Shown one piece after another: positions 8,093 to 16,709 of a stretch of 64,000 nucleotides of DNA. Position 1 is the first letter of the stretch; every line of letters starts with the position of its first letter. Source of the stretch: Rhodopila globiformis. GTDB taxonomy: Bacteria; Pseudomonadota; Alphaproteobacteria; Acetobacterales; Acetobacteraceae. Under the pieces are notes generated by a model that saw only the letters and a list, made by a program, of their open reading frames with translations, had not been told where the DNA came from and did not search any database. Location: positions 62,001 through 126,000 of the forward strand of contig NZ_NHRY01000139.1 of the NCBI RefSeq assembly GCF_002937115.1, read 5' to 3'. The position numbers and the translations under genes are program-made.

Positions 8093-9103
8093 ATGCGCTT
8101 CGGCCTGATCATCCGCGGCCAGTACCCGCAGGGCGACGACATGCGGCTGCGCCTGCGCGAGGACCTGGATGCCGCGAAACGCGCCGAGCAACTCGGCTAC
8201 GACCTGATCGCCAAGGGATCGCACTACGCCTCGCACCCGTTCCAGTACATCCAGCAGATCCCGTATCTCTGCCAGGTCGCGCTGGTCGCGCCGAAGCTGC
8301 GCCTGTGCCCCGGCGTGGTGCTGCTGCCGCTGCACAGCCCGCTGCACGTCGCCGAGGAACTCGCATCGTTGGATATCATGTGTGACGGCAAGCTGGTGTT
8401 CGGCGCCGGCATCGGCTACCGCGAGGTCGAATTCAAGGCATTCGGCGCCACCCAGAAGCAGTCCGCCCGCCGCTTCGAGGAATGCCTGGAAGCGGTCAAG
8501 CGCCTGTGGGGCGAGGATTTCGTGACCATGAAGGGCAGCTACTTCGCGCTCGACAACGCCAACTGCACCGTCAAGCCCCTGCAGAAGCCCATGCCGCCCA
8601 TCTGGATCGGCGCCAACGCCGACGCCGGCATCCGCCGCGCCGCCCGCGTCGCCGATGCCTGGTTCATCAACCCGCACAACAAGATCGACACCATCGCGCA
8701 ACAGATGGAGGTGTACAAGCGCGCCCTGGACGCGTGCGGCAAGCCGTTGCCGAGCGAACTGCCGATGCTGCGCGAGGTCTTCGTCGCCCCCACCCGCGCC
8801 GAGGCGATCCGGCTCGCGCGTCCCTATCTGGAGGCCAAGTACAGCGCCTATCGCGACTGGGGCCAGGACAAGGTGATGCCGGCCGGGGACGCGTTCAGCG
8901 TCGACTTCGAGGACCTGATGAACGACCGCTTCCTGTTCGGCTCCCCCGCCGAGGTCACGGACCAGATCCTGGGGCTGCAGCGCCGTTTCGGTATAAACAC
9001 AATTGTGCTGGGCATCCACTGGGCCGGCATGCCCGCCAGCCTGGCAATGGAGCAGATGCAGATCATTGCCGAGGATGTCTTCCCCGCCGTCCGCTCTGCC
9101 TGA
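8093..9103 (+). CDS. LLM-class flavin-dependent oxidoreductase (1 of 3)
   Basis: The 336-residue protein belongs to the bacterial luciferase-like monooxygenase superfamily, which uses FMN or F420. Typical blocks include MRFGLIIRGQYPQ at the N-terminus, LRLCPGVVLLPLHSPLHVAEELASLD, GKLVFGAGIGYREVEF, PIWIGANADAGIRRAARVADAW and SPAEVTDQIL near the end. The start was chosen for the GGGAGG-like site before ATG 8093; upstream residues do not fit the family. It is followed after 15 bases by a second homologue. The substrate is unknown. Confidence 0.85.
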   Translation: MRFGLIIRGQYPQGDDMRLRLREDLDAAKRAEQLGYDLIAKGSHYASHPFQYIQQIPYLCQVALVAPKLRLCPGVVLLPLHSPLHVAEELASLDIMCDGKLVFGAGIGYREVEFKAFGATQKQSARRFEECLEAVKRLWGEDFVTMKGSYFALDNANCTVKPLQKPMPPIWIGANADAGIRRAARVADAWFINPHNKIDTIAQQMEVYKRALDACGKPLPSELPMLREVFVAPTRAEAIRLARPYLEAKYSAYRDWGQDKVMPAGDAFSVDFEDLMNDRFLFGSPAEVTDQILGLQRRFGINTIVLGIHWAGMPASLAMEQMQIIAEDVFPAVRSA

Positions 9104-9118
9104 CCAGGACCGTTGCAC

Positions 9119-9973
9119 ATGAAAATTGGCGCCGTCATGTTCTTCACCGCCGATTCCATGCACCCCGCCGCGCTGGGCCGGGCGCTGGAGGAGCGGGGCT
9201 TCGAATCCCTGTGGGTGCCGGAGCACACGCATGTGCCGCTGACCCGGCTGTCGGAGTATCCCGGCGGCGGCCCGCTGCCGCGCCCCTACTACGACATTTA
9301 CGACCCGTTCCTGGCGCTCAACACCGCCGCTGCCGTAACCAAAAACCTGATGATCGGCACTGGCATTTGTCTCGTCGTGCAGCGCGACCCGATCGTAACG
9401 GCGAAGATGGTGTCGTCCATCGACCAGCTGTCGCACGGCCGCTTCCTGTTCGGCGTCGGCAACGGCTGGAACCGCGACGAGATCGAGAACCACGGCACCG
9501 CCTTCGCCACCCGCAACAAGCTCGCGCGGGAACGCATCGAGGCGATGCAGGCGATCTGGACGCAGGACGCGCCATCCTACGACGGCGAATTCGTCAAATT
9601 CGGCCCGATGAACCAGTGGCCCAAGCCGTTCCAGAAGCCCTATCCCCCGATGATCGTCGGTGGCGCCTTCCCGCACGCCGCCCGTCGCGCCATCCGTTAC
9701 GGCAACGGCTGGATTCCCCGCGCCGATCGGCTGGAACATGACGGGGTCGGAACGGTGATCGGGAAGTTCCGGGCCATGGCGACCGAGGCCGGCCGCGATC
9801 CGGCGTCGCTGCCGATCACCATTTTCCGCGTGCCGGACGATTTGGCGAAACTGCGCTTCTGCCAGGAGATCGGCATTGACCGCGTCGTGTTCAGCCTGCC
9901 GGCGGAACAGGACGACAAAATCCTGCCCATCCTCGACCGCTGGGTCGCGGTGAAGCGGGACCTTGGCCTGTGA
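9119..9973 (+). CDS. LLM-class flavin-dependent oxidoreductase (2 of 3)
   Basis: This 284-residue luciferase-like monooxygenase has the marks of the TIGR03619-type F420-dependent group: MKIGAVMFFTADSMHPAALGRALEERGFESLW split over the first strand and helix, PEHTHVP, and LSHGRFLFGVGNGWNRDEIENHG. ATG 9119, preceded by AGGA, was chosen over the TTG six bases upstream. It overlaps the next gene by four bases (GTGA), so the two are translationally coupled. It diverges strongly from its neighbours, which argues against a recent tandem duplication. Confidence 0.85.
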   Translation: MKIGAVMFFTADSMHPAALGRALEERGFESLWVPEHTHVPLTRLSEYPGGGPLPRPYYDIYDPFLALNTAAAVTKNLMIGTGICLVVQRDPIVTAKMVSSIDQLSHGRFLFGVGNGWNRDEIENHGTAFATRNKLARERIEAMQAIWTQDAPSYDGEFVKFGPMNQWPKPFQKPYPPMIVGGAFPHAARRAIRYGNGWIPRADRLEHDGVGTVIGKFRAMATEAGRDPASLPITIFRVPDDLAKLRFCQEIGIDRVVFSLPAEQDDKILPILDRWVAVKRDLGL

Positions 9974-10899
9974 ACGTGAAGCTCGGCTACCTGCTGCCGA
10001 CGCGCGAGCGAATCATGGAAGGGCAGCCGGAGACCGGCACGCTGCTGGCGCTGGCGCAACGCGCCGCCGGGCTGGGCTACGACTCCGTCTGGGTCGGCGA
10101 TTCGCTGACCGCCCGGCCGCGGCACGATCCGCTGACCCTGCTGGCGGCGGTGGCGGGCCGGGTGCCCGGGCTGACGCTGGGCACGGCGGTGCTGCTGTCG
10201 GCGCTGCGCAACCCGGTGCTGCTGGCGCACCAGGTCGCCACCCTGGACCAGCTTTGCGGCGGCAACCTCATCCTCGGCGTCGGCTTCGCCGCCGATCGGC
10301 CGAACATCAGGGCGGAGTTCGCGGCGGCGGGGGTGCCGTTCGAGCACCGCATCGGCCGCATGATCGAGGGGCTGCGCCTGTGCCGCGCGCTGTGGTCCGG
10401 GCAGCCGGTGGACTGGGACGGGCGCTGGCAGACCGCCGGCGCAACCGTCGCGCCAACGCCGGCCCGCCCCGGCGGGCCGCCCGTGTGGATCGGCGGCAAC
10501 CTGCCGGCCAGCCTGGAGCGCGCGGGGAAGCACTTCGACGGCTGGTTCCCGATCGCCCCCGCCGCGCCGGATTTCGCCGCCGGGCTGCAGCACGTGCGCG
10601 CGGTCGCCGCCAGCCACGGCCGCGACCCGGCCTCGGTCAGCGGTGCGATGTACCTGACCGTGTCGCTCGACGACGAGCCGGAAGCGGCGGAGGCGCGGCT
10701 GGACGCCTTCCTGGCGCGCTACTACGACCAGCCCGCCGCGCTGATCCGCCGGCGGCAGGCCTGCTACGCCGGTCCGGCGGCCGGTATGGCGGAATGGCTG
10801 GGCAGCTATGCGCAGGCCGGGGCGGAACACCTGGTGGTGCGCTTCGCCGGCGATCATGACCGCCACCTGGATGCAGTGGCGAAGCTGCGACACGCCTAG
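9970..10899 (+). CDS. LLM-class flavin-dependent oxidoreductase (3 of 3)
   Basis: The 309-residue protein opens with the superfamily's first strand (VKLGYLLPTRERIM) and contains LGYDSVWVGDSLTARPRHDPL, LLSALRNPVLLAHQVATLDQL, GGNLILGVGFAADRP and GGPPVWIGGNLPASLERAGKHFDGW. GTG 9970 overlaps the upstream stop. The three genes form one operon. Three different luciferase-like enzymes in a row suggest a shared oxidative pathway, perhaps desulfonation or xenobiotic turnover, but no pathway marker lies nearby. Confidence 0.85.
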   Translation: MNVKLGYLLPTRERIMEGQPETGTLLALAQRAAGLGYDSVWVGDSLTARPRHDPLTLLAAVAGRVPGLTLGTAVLLSALRNPVLLAHQVATLDQLCGGNLILGVGFAADRPNIRAEFAAAGVPFEHRIGRMIEGLRLCRALWSGQPVDWDGRWQTAGATVAPTPARPGGPPVWIGGNLPASLERAGKHFDGWFPIAPAAPDFAAGLQHVRAVAASHGRDPASVSGAMYLTVSLDDEPEAAEARLDAFLARYYDQPAALIRRRQACYAGPAAGMAEWLGSYAQAGAEHLVVRFAGDHDRHLDAVAKLRHA

Positions 10900-10953
10900 C
10901 AAGAACGCGTGCAACCGGTTGCCGCCTTCCCGGCGCCGCGGTATGGACCGCCA

Positions 10954-11358
10954 ATGCCAAGCGCCAAACGATCCTCGGCGGGCAAGCCGCCGCATGCACG
11001 CATCAATTTCGACGACCGCATTGACGCCGCCGCTGCCGCCAGGAAGGCAGCCCTGGAGAAATTCCTCGCCCGGCGCGACGATCCGGTCTTCCAGCAGAAA
11101 CAGGCCGAACTGGCCGCCGTCGCCGAGGCCCGCGCCGCCCGCCTCGCCGAGCGCAAGGCCGTGAAGGCGGCCGAGGAAGCCCGCCTCGCCGAGCGCAAGG
11201 CCGTGAAGGCGGCCGAGGAAGCCCGCCTCGCCGCCGAACGCGCCGAGAAGCAACGGGAGGAGCAGCGCCGCGCCGCCGAATCCCGGGCGGCGGAGGAGCA
11301 GGACCGCAAGGCCGTCCGCGACGCCCGCTACGCCGCACGCAAGGCGCGGAAAAAGTAA
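10954..11358 (+). CDS. DUF6481-family basic coiled-coil protein
   Basis: The protein is almost entirely Ala, Arg, Lys and Glu, forming a long helix, with the family's early block INFDDRIDAAAAARKAALEKF. ATG 10954 (MPSAKRSS) was preferred; a further in-frame ATG lies at 10909. A 42-base unit is repeated exactly at 11137-11178 and 11179-11220, giving two copies of RLAERKAVKAAEEA and the start of a third, so length probably varies among relatives. No catalytic motif is visible and the function is unknown. Confidence 0.7.
   Translation: MPSAKRSSAGKPPHARINFDDRIDAAAAARKAALEKFLARRDDPVFQQKQAELAAVAEARAARLAERKAVKAAEEARLAERKAVKAAEEARLAAERAEKQREEQRRAAESRAAEEQDRKAVRDARYAARKARKK
11137..11220 (+). repeat. 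42-bp exact tandem duplication within the DUF6481 gene
   Basis: Two identical 42-base units, followed by the first ten bases of a third, encode 14-residue helical repeats. The length is a multiple of three, so the frame is kept. The exactness points to recent slippage. Confidence 0.95.
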
Positions 11359-11480
11359 GCAAATTGTAGCCAGCGTGCGGCGGCTGCCCGGCCGCCGTCA
11401 GATGCATTTGTATGGTCGCGCCACTATGTAAGGCGCTTATCCTTCAACCGGAGCGCCGCAGGGCGCAAACGGAGGCAGTT

Positions 11481-11717
11481 GTGGTCAAGCGTCATAAAGA
11501 GGAAGACATCGCCGGCATCCTCGAATTCGCCGGCAGATCCAGCGAGGATCCGGAATTTCAGGAATGGCTGGCGGAGCACAAGGCCCGCCATGGCGGGAAG
11601 ATCCGGGTCAGCAAGGGCCTGACCGGCGTGCGCGTGATGTTTGCCAAGAGTGCCGACATGGCGCTGTGGCAACGGCGGTCGGACGAGGCGGCCAAGGGTA
11701 AGAAGTCGGCCGCCTGA
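11481..11717 (+). CDS. Small conserved-looking hypothetical protein
   Basis: The 78-residue protein (KRHKEEDIAGILEFAGRS, then EFQEWLAEHKARHGGK, then GVRVMFAKSADMALW) is charged and ends in Lys/Ala residues. GTG 11481 was chosen because a GGAGG site lies five bases upstream; the in-frame ATG at 11412 has no such site. I do not recognise a family. A repeat-rich spacer follows. Confidence 0.55.
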   Translation: MVKRHKEEDIAGILEFAGRSSEDPEFQEWLAEHKARHGGKIRVSKGLTGVRVMFAKSADMALWQRRSDEAAKGKKSAA

Positions 11718-11737
11718 CCCGCAGGAGCGCTTCCGCG

Positions 11738-11886
11738 GAGCGGGGTCGTCTCTCTCGCACGGAGCGAGGCCGTCTCTCTCTCCCACGGCGCAAGGTCGTC
11801 TCCCTATCGTCATGGCCGGGCGTGTCCCGGCCATCTGCGCTTCAACGGTTGGGGGGTGAACGGCCGGGACACGCCCAGGCATGACG
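11738..11886. repeat. Palindromic repeat copy 2 with repeated 'cgtctctct' shoulder
   Basis: The arms at 11808-11834 and 11861-11886 form the family palindrome with one mismatch. About 70 bases upstream repeat an approximate unit 'gg(t/c)cgtctctct' three times. The same shoulder precedes copies 1, 6 and 7, so it is part of the dispersed unit. Confidence 0.85.
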
Positions 11887-11984
11887 ATGGAGCAACGGCC
11901 TCTCGCCCATGTTCCACCTCGTTGTGCCGCCGGTTCGCCAACTCTGTGGTTGCCATGCCTGTGTTTGCGATCGCGCCGTCCCCG

Positions 11985-13091
11985 CTATCGCAGCACCGCC
12001 TCCGTCTTGCTTTCGACCAGCCCGAAGTCGATCTCGCCGCCCAACCCCGGCGCGGTTGGGGCGTGCATCAGCCCGTCGGCGTCGATCTCCAGTTCCTTCA
12101 CCATGCCGTACTTGTGCGCGCCGTCCGGCAGCAGCACCTCCCACATCGTGGTGTTGCGCAGCGCCATGCACAGATGCAGGTTGGCGAGGTTGTTCAGCGA
12201 GTTGCCCGAATGGTGCACCTCGTAGCGGAGGCCGAACGCCTCGGCCAGGTGCGCGGTCTTGAGCATCGTCGTCAGGCCGCCCTTGTTCGGGATGTCGCCG
12301 CGCAGGTAGTCGGTGGCTTTCTCGGTCAGCCAGATCGGGTAGGTGTCCAGGCCGCCGGCGGGGAATTCGGTGGCCATGATCGGGATGTCCAGCTTCTGCC
12401 GCAGCTTGACGTAGCCGTAGATGTCCTCGTCGGCCAGCGGGTCTTCGAACCAGTAGTAGCCCATCTCCTCGATGGCGCGGCCGACGCGCAGGGCATCGGT
12501 GTAGTCGTAGGACCAGGTGGAATCGAGCATCAGCCGGAAATCGTCGCCGACGGCCTTGCGCACCGCCTCGCAGACGCGGATGTCGCGCTCGGGGTCGCGC
12601 GGCGGGTGGATCTTATAGGCAGTCCAACCCCTGGCCTTGAATGCCTGCGCCTGGTCGACATACGCCGCGGCGTCGGGCAGCACCTGTGAACTGGCGTAAG
12701 CCGGAATCGAGGTCCGGTAGGTCCCCATCAGCGCATGCACCGGCAGCCCGGCGATCTTGCCGGCGAGGTCCCACAGCGCGGTATCGACGGCGCCGATGGT
12801 GCGGTAGCTGACCGTGCGGTTGATCAGCCGCATGCCAGCGTGGATGCGCTCGCGCTGCAGCGGGTCCTGGCCCATCAGCATCGGCTTCAGCGAGCGGATC
12901 AGTTGCGGCCCGTCCATCGACGCGGGATTGCTGGCGGAGCCGAGGAAGGCGTGGCCTTCCAGGCCAGCGTCCGTGCGGATCCGCAGCAGGCCGAGATTGC
13001 TGCCCGAGGCGGCGGTGGCGCCCTGGTGATAGACGGTGACCGGGATATTGTCCCAGGCGAAGATCGTCAGGGTGACGTCGTCGATTTTCAT
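11985..13091 (-). CDS. Mandelate racemase/muconate lactonizing enzyme family protein
   Basis: The 368-residue protein belongs to the enolase superfamily, which abstracts a proton next to a carboxylate using Mg2+. Visible blocks are the N-terminal capping domain (MKIDDVTLTIFAW), YKIHPP in the position of the KxK lysine region, the metal ligands in LMLDSTWSYD, FEDPLADED and ATEFPAGG, and HHSGNSLNNLANLHL late in the barrel. Start ATG 13091 has GGGGAG upstream. The substrate, probably a sugar acid or other hydroxy acid, cannot be assigned. It sits alone. Confidence 0.85.
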   Translation of the reverse strand: MKIDDVTLTIFAWDNIPVTVYHQGATAASGSNLGLLRIRTDAGLEGHAFLGSASNPASMDGPQLIRSLKPMLMGQDPLQRERIHAGMRLINRTVSYRTIGAVDTALWDLAGKIAGLPVHALMGTYRTSIPAYASSQVLPDAAAYVDQAQAFKARGWTAYKIHPPRDPERDIRVCEAVRKAVGDDFRLMLDSTWSYDYTDALRVGRAIEEMGYYWFEDPLADEDIYGYVKLRQKLDIPIMATEFPAGGLDTYPIWLTEKATDYLRGDIPNKGGLTTMLKTAHLAEAFGLRYEVHHSGNSLNNLANLHLCMALRNTTMWEVLLPDGAHKYGMVKELEIDADGLMHAPTAPGLGGEIDFGLVESKTEAVLR

Positions 13092-13202
13092 GGTGTTTTC
13101 TCCCCGTTGGCCGGCGGGGAAGAGTGGCATGAAAGGCGGGGACGGGGAAATTTGCGCGAACGGCCCGCTTCTTTCCCTGACGCGTGCCCGGCAGCGTCGT
13201 GC

Positions 13203-13772
13203 CTATGTCGCGTAAACGTCCTCGACGGTGATCACCATGCCTGGCGGGTCAAACCGGATCTCACCCGCGGTCAGGATTCGTGTATCGAATTCCTGGCTGC
13301 CATTCCGCCGCCGATAATGAATCACCCGCGGCCGATCGGCATCGAAGATGAGGTAGTGGCGGATGGACGGCACCTGGAAATAGCCGACGAGCTTTCGGGT
13401 CAGGTCGTTGGCGCGCGTACTGGGCGAGAGCACTTCGACAACGATCAGCGGTGCCGGCACGACAACCGCATCGCCGGGCAGCTTACCGCCGCAATGCACG
13501 ACGGCATCCGGTTCATAATCACCGTCTTCACCGGCCTCGATTGTCATTCCATCCGGATAGACGTGGCATGGCAGGTTCGCCTCCGCGACGGCCCGGCGCA
13601 GCGCCAGCCAGGCAAGCGCCTTGCGATCAGCGTGGCTTGCACGTTCCGGCGCCATGGCGACGACCTGGCCGTCGATCCGCTCGAAGCGGCCGCGTGGCTG
13701 GGCCTCGGCCCAGCGGCGATAGGCATTGCGCGACATGACGCCGAGAGACTGGTCTTCGGCAGTGCTACTCAT
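13203..13772 (-). CDS. Uma2-family endonuclease-like protein
   Basis: This 189-residue Uma2 (formerly DUF820) protein adopts a PD-(D/E)XK fold. Visible are the N-terminal YRRWAEAQPRGRFERIDGQVVAMAPE, then DYEPDAVVH (catalytic Asp) and LIVVEVLSPSTR (catalytic Glu), followed by KLVGYFQVPSIRHYLIFDADRP. These genes are often numerous, and their targets are mostly unknown. It is a single gene with no partner. Confidence 0.85.
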   Translation of the reverse strand: MSSTAEDQSLGVMSRNAYRRWAEAQPRGRFERIDGQVVAMAPERASHADRKALAWLALRRAVAEANLPCHVYPDGMTIEAGEDGDYEPDAVVHCGGKLPGDAVVVPAPLIVVEVLSPSTRANDLTRKLVGYFQVPSIRHYLIFDADRPRVIHYRRRNGSQEFDTRILTAGEIRFDPPGMVITVEDVYAT

Positions 13773-13935
13773 CGGGAGATCCCTCGATCAGCCTCTATAG
13801 CGCGATGGCCCTGGGGAACTCCAGATAGCTTGTTGAAGGCCGGCCTCGGCACCATCGGCTGGGCCGAGCCGAGACTTCGATAACGCACTGACGGACCCGG
13901 CTACGCCGGTGTCACAGCCGGCCAGCTCACCGCCG

Positions 13936-15153
13936 CTACAACGGCTTGCGCACCCGCCACAGCGTCACCGGCAGCGCGGTCCGCCAGGTGTCGAACCGCC
14001 CCAGCGGCTCGGCGTGCGCGACCGACAGGCGCACAAGATCGCCGCCCAGCCGGGCGCGCAGGTCCGCCAGCATCGCCTCGGTCTGCACCGTGACCGCGTT
14101 CGCCACCAGCCGCCCGCCGGGGCGCAGCGCCTCCCAGCAGCGTTCCGGCACGCCGGGCACGGTCAGGCCGCCGCCGATGAAGATCGCATCCGGCGTTTCC
14201 AGCCCGTCCAGTGCCGCCGGCGCCCGGCCAGAGACGATCCGCAGCCCGGGTACGGCCAGCGCGTCCCGGTTGCGCGCGATCAGCGCCTGCCGCCCCTCAT
14301 GCGCCTCGATGGCGATGGCGCGGCAGGCCGGGTGGCTGCGCATCCACTCGATGCCGATGGAGCCGCTGCCGGCGCCGATATCCCACAGCAACTCACCGGG
14401 CAGCGGCGCCAGGTGCGCCAGCGTCACCGCCCGCATGTCGCGCTTGGTCAGTTGCCCATCGTGCTGGAACGCCTCGTCCGGCAGGCCGGCCAGCCCGGAC
14501 CAGCCGCGATGGTCCGCATCGGCCGCGCATTCGACGGCAACCACGTTCAGCTCGGCGCAGCGCGGCACGTCCCAGCCGGCGGCGGTGCCGCTGCGCCGCG
14601 CTTCCTGCGGCCCGCCCATATGTTCCAGCACCTCGATCCGGCTGGCGCCGAAGCCGTGCCCGGCCAGCGCCTGCGCCAGCGCCGCCGGGCTGCTGCCATC
14701 AGCCGACAGCACCAGCAGCCGGGCGCCCTCATGCACATGCCGCAGCACCGCCGCCACCGGCCGCCCGGTCACGCTCAGCAGCGCGGTATCCTGCAGCGCC
14801 CAGCCCAGTCGCGCCGCCGCCAGGGCGAAGGCCGAGGGCGCCGGCAGCACCCGCATCTCCGCCGCCGGCACCAGCCGCGCCAGCGTCGCGCCGACGCCGA
14901 ACAGCATCGGGTCGCCGCTGGCCAACACGCACACCGGCATGCCGCGCCAGGCCAGCACGCAGCCGGCGTCGAACGGGCGCGGCCAGGGGTGACGCTGCTG
15001 GCTCACCACCGCCGGCACCAGCGCCAGGTGCCGCTCGCCGCCCACCAGTACGCAGGCGTCCGCGATCGCCTGCCGCGCGGCGGCGCCGAGCCCGTCCAGC
15101 CCGTCCTCGCCGATGCCCACCACCGTCAGCCACGCCGTCATCCGCCGCCCCAT
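13936..15153 (-). CDS. cobL: Precorrin-6Y C5,15-methyltransferase (decarboxylating)
   Basis: CobL methylates C5 and C15 of precorrin-6B and decarboxylates the C12 acetate, giving precorrin-8X. The 405 residues hold both halves: an N-terminal CbiE-type SAM-dependent tetrapyrrole methylase ([30 protein letters not shown]) and a C-terminal CbiT-type Rossmann methyltransferase ([24 protein letters not shown]). ATG 15153 is used; ATG 15141 (MTAWLTVVG) is an alternative. It is transcribed away from cobH across a ~130-base shared promoter region in which I see no riboswitch. Confidence 0.95.
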   Translation of the reverse strand: MGRRMTAWLTVVGIGEDGLDGLGAAARQAIADACVLVGGERHLALVPAVVSQQRHPWPRPFDAGCVLAWRGMPVCVLASGDPMLFGVGATLARLVPAAEMRVLPAPSAFALAAARLGWALQDTALLSVTGRPVAAVLRHVHEGARLLVLSADGSSPAALAQALAGHGFGASRIEVLEHMGGPQEARRSGTAAGWDVPRCAELNVVAVECAADADHRGWSGLAGLPDEAFQHDGQLTKRDMRAVTLAHLAPLPGELLWDIGAGSGSIGIEWMRSHPACRAIAIEAHEGRQALIARNRDALAVPGLRIVSGRAPAALDGLETPDAIFIGGGLTVPGVPERCWEALRPGGRLVANAVTVQTEAMLADLRARLGGDLVRLSVAHAEPLGRFDTWRTALPVTLWRVRKPL

Positions 15154-15281
15154 GCCCGCAAATCCGCCGGGCGTTCATAGGGCAGGGCTGCCATCGGCAA
15201 AACAGCTTGTTCATTGCCGCCCGGTTCGGTACGACGCCCGCGACTTTCCGTTCCGCCTCAACTTCCCCGGGGGGATGCTTC

Positions 15282-15908
15282 ATGCTCGACTATCGGCGCG
15301 ACGCGGCCGACATCTACGCGCGGTCCTTCGCCATCATCCGCGCCGAGGCCGATTTGTCCCGCATTCCGCCGGACCTGGAGAAGCTGGCGGTGCGCGTGGC
15401 GCACGCCTGCGGCATGCCGGACGTGATCGACGACCTGCGATTCTCTCCCGGCGCCGGCACCGCCGGGCGCGCGGCGCTGGCGGCCGGAGCGCCGATCCTG
15501 TGCGATTGCCGGATGGTCGAGTCGGGGATCACCCGGGCGCGGCTGCCGGCGGCGAACCGCACCATCGTCACGCTGGACGCCCCCGCGGTGCCCGACCTGG
15601 CGCGGCAGCTTGGCACCACCCGCTCGGCCGCCGCGGTCGACCTGTGGCAGCCGGTGCTGGCCGGCGCGGTCGTGGCCGTCGGCAACGCTCCCACGGCGCT
15701 GTTCCGCCTGCTGGAACTGCTCGACGCCGGCGCCCCCAAACCCGCCCTGATCCTGGGCTTCCCGGTCGGCTTTGTCGGCGCCGCCGAGTCGAAGGAGGCC
15801 CTGGCGGCCAACAGCCGCGGCGTCCCGTTCGTCATCGTGCGCGGCCGGCGCGGCGGCAGCGCCATGGCCGGCGCCGCGGTCAACGCCCTGGCGGCCGAGC
15901 GCGAGTAG
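15282..15908 (+). CDS. cobH: Precorrin-8X methylmutase
   Basis: CobH moves the methyl group from C11 to C12 of precorrin-8X, forming hydrogenobyrinate. The 208-residue protein has the family blocks YARSFAIIRAEADL, VRVAHACGMPDV (carrying the catalytic His), DCRMVESGI, VGNAPTALFRLLELL and GFPVGFVGAAESKEAL. The ATG is preceded by a G-rich site. The frame is open far upstream, but that extension overlaps cobL in reverse and is not coding. cobJ starts right after its stop. Confidence 0.95.
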   Translation: MLDYRRDAADIYARSFAIIRAEADLSRIPPDLEKLAVRVAHACGMPDVIDDLRFSPGAGTAGRAALAAGAPILCDCRMVESGITRARLPAANRTIVTLDAPAVPDLARQLGTTRSAAAVDLWQPVLAGAVVAVGNAPTALFRLLELLDAGAPKPALILGFPVGFVGAAESKEALAANSRGVPFVIVRGRRGGSAMAGAAVNALAAERE

Positions 15909-16676
15909 ATGGCCGCCGGACGCCTCGCGGTCGTCGGCCTGGGGCCCGGCTCGCCCGGCCTGATGGCGCCGGACGCCCGCGCCGAGCTCGACCGCGCGCA
16001 GGACATCGTCGGCTACGCCACCTACGTGCAGCTCGCCGGCGCCTTCCGTCCCGACCAGACGCTGCATGTCTCCGACAACCGCGAGGAACTCGACCGCGCC
16101 CGCCACGCCTTCGCCCTGGCCGCGTCCGGCCGGCATGTCGCGGTGGTGTCGTCCGGCGATCCCGGCGTGTTCGCCATGGCGGCGGCGGTGCTCGAGGCGC
16201 TGGAGCAGTCGGATGACCCGGCCTGGCACGCGGTGGATCTCGTGGTGCTGCCCGGCATCTCCGCGGCGCAGGCGGCGGCGGCGCGGGCCGGGGCACCGCT
16301 GGGGCACGATTTCTGCACCATCTCGCTGTCCGACAACCTCAAGCCCTGGGCGGTGATCGAGCGGCGGCTGGATGCCGCGGCCGGGGCCGACTTCGTGCTG
16401 GCGCTGTACAACCCGGTGTCCCGCGCGCGGCCGTGGCAGCTCGACAGCGCCCTGTCGCTGCTGCGCCGCCACCGCGACGCGGCGACGCCGGTGGTGCTCG
16501 GCCGCGACATCGGCCGCCCTGGCGAGACGCTGACCGTCACCACGCTGGGCGCGGTCACCGCCGCGATGGTCGATATGCGTACCGTGGTGATCGTCGGCTC
16601 CTCGGAAACGCGGGTGTTGCCGCGTTCCGGCCATGGCGCGTGGGTCTATACGCCGCGCCGCTATCCCGAACGCTGA
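15909..16676 (+). CDS. cobJ: Precorrin-3B C17-methyltransferase
   Basis: CobJ adds the C17 methyl and drives ring contraction, making precorrin-4 from precorrin-3B. The 255 residues show the tetrapyrrole-methylase signatures VVGLGPGSPGLMAPDAR, VVSSGDPGVFAMAAAV and VVLPGISAAQAAAARAGAPLG, then DFCTISLSDNLKPW and LALYNPVSRARPWQL, typical of CobJ/CbiH. It abuts cobH. Confidence 0.95.
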   Translation: MAAGRLAVVGLGPGSPGLMAPDARAELDRAQDIVGYATYVQLAGAFRPDQTLHVSDNREELDRARHAFALAASGRHVAVVSSGDPGVFAMAAAVLEALEQSDDPAWHAVDLVVLPGISAAQAAAARAGAPLGHDFCTISLSDNLKPWAVIERRLDAAAGADFVLALYNPVSRARPWQLDSALSLLRRHRDAATPVVLGRDIGRPGETLTVTTLGAVTAAMVDMRTVVIVGSSETRVLPRSGHGAWVYTPRRYPER

Positions 16677-16709
16677 TCCGTTCATTCTCACTATAATGAT
16701 GGAACCTCC

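Noticed and set aside
14211-15281. Long in-frame upstream extension of cobH
   Set aside because: The extension is Arg/Pro/Ala-rich, lies antisense to cobL, and CobH proteins are about 210 residues, which the ATG at 15282 gives.
15154-15281. Possible cobalamin riboswitch between cobL and cobH
   Set aside because: No GCCACTG-like box, no AGCCAGGAGACC-like end and too little room for the aptamer.
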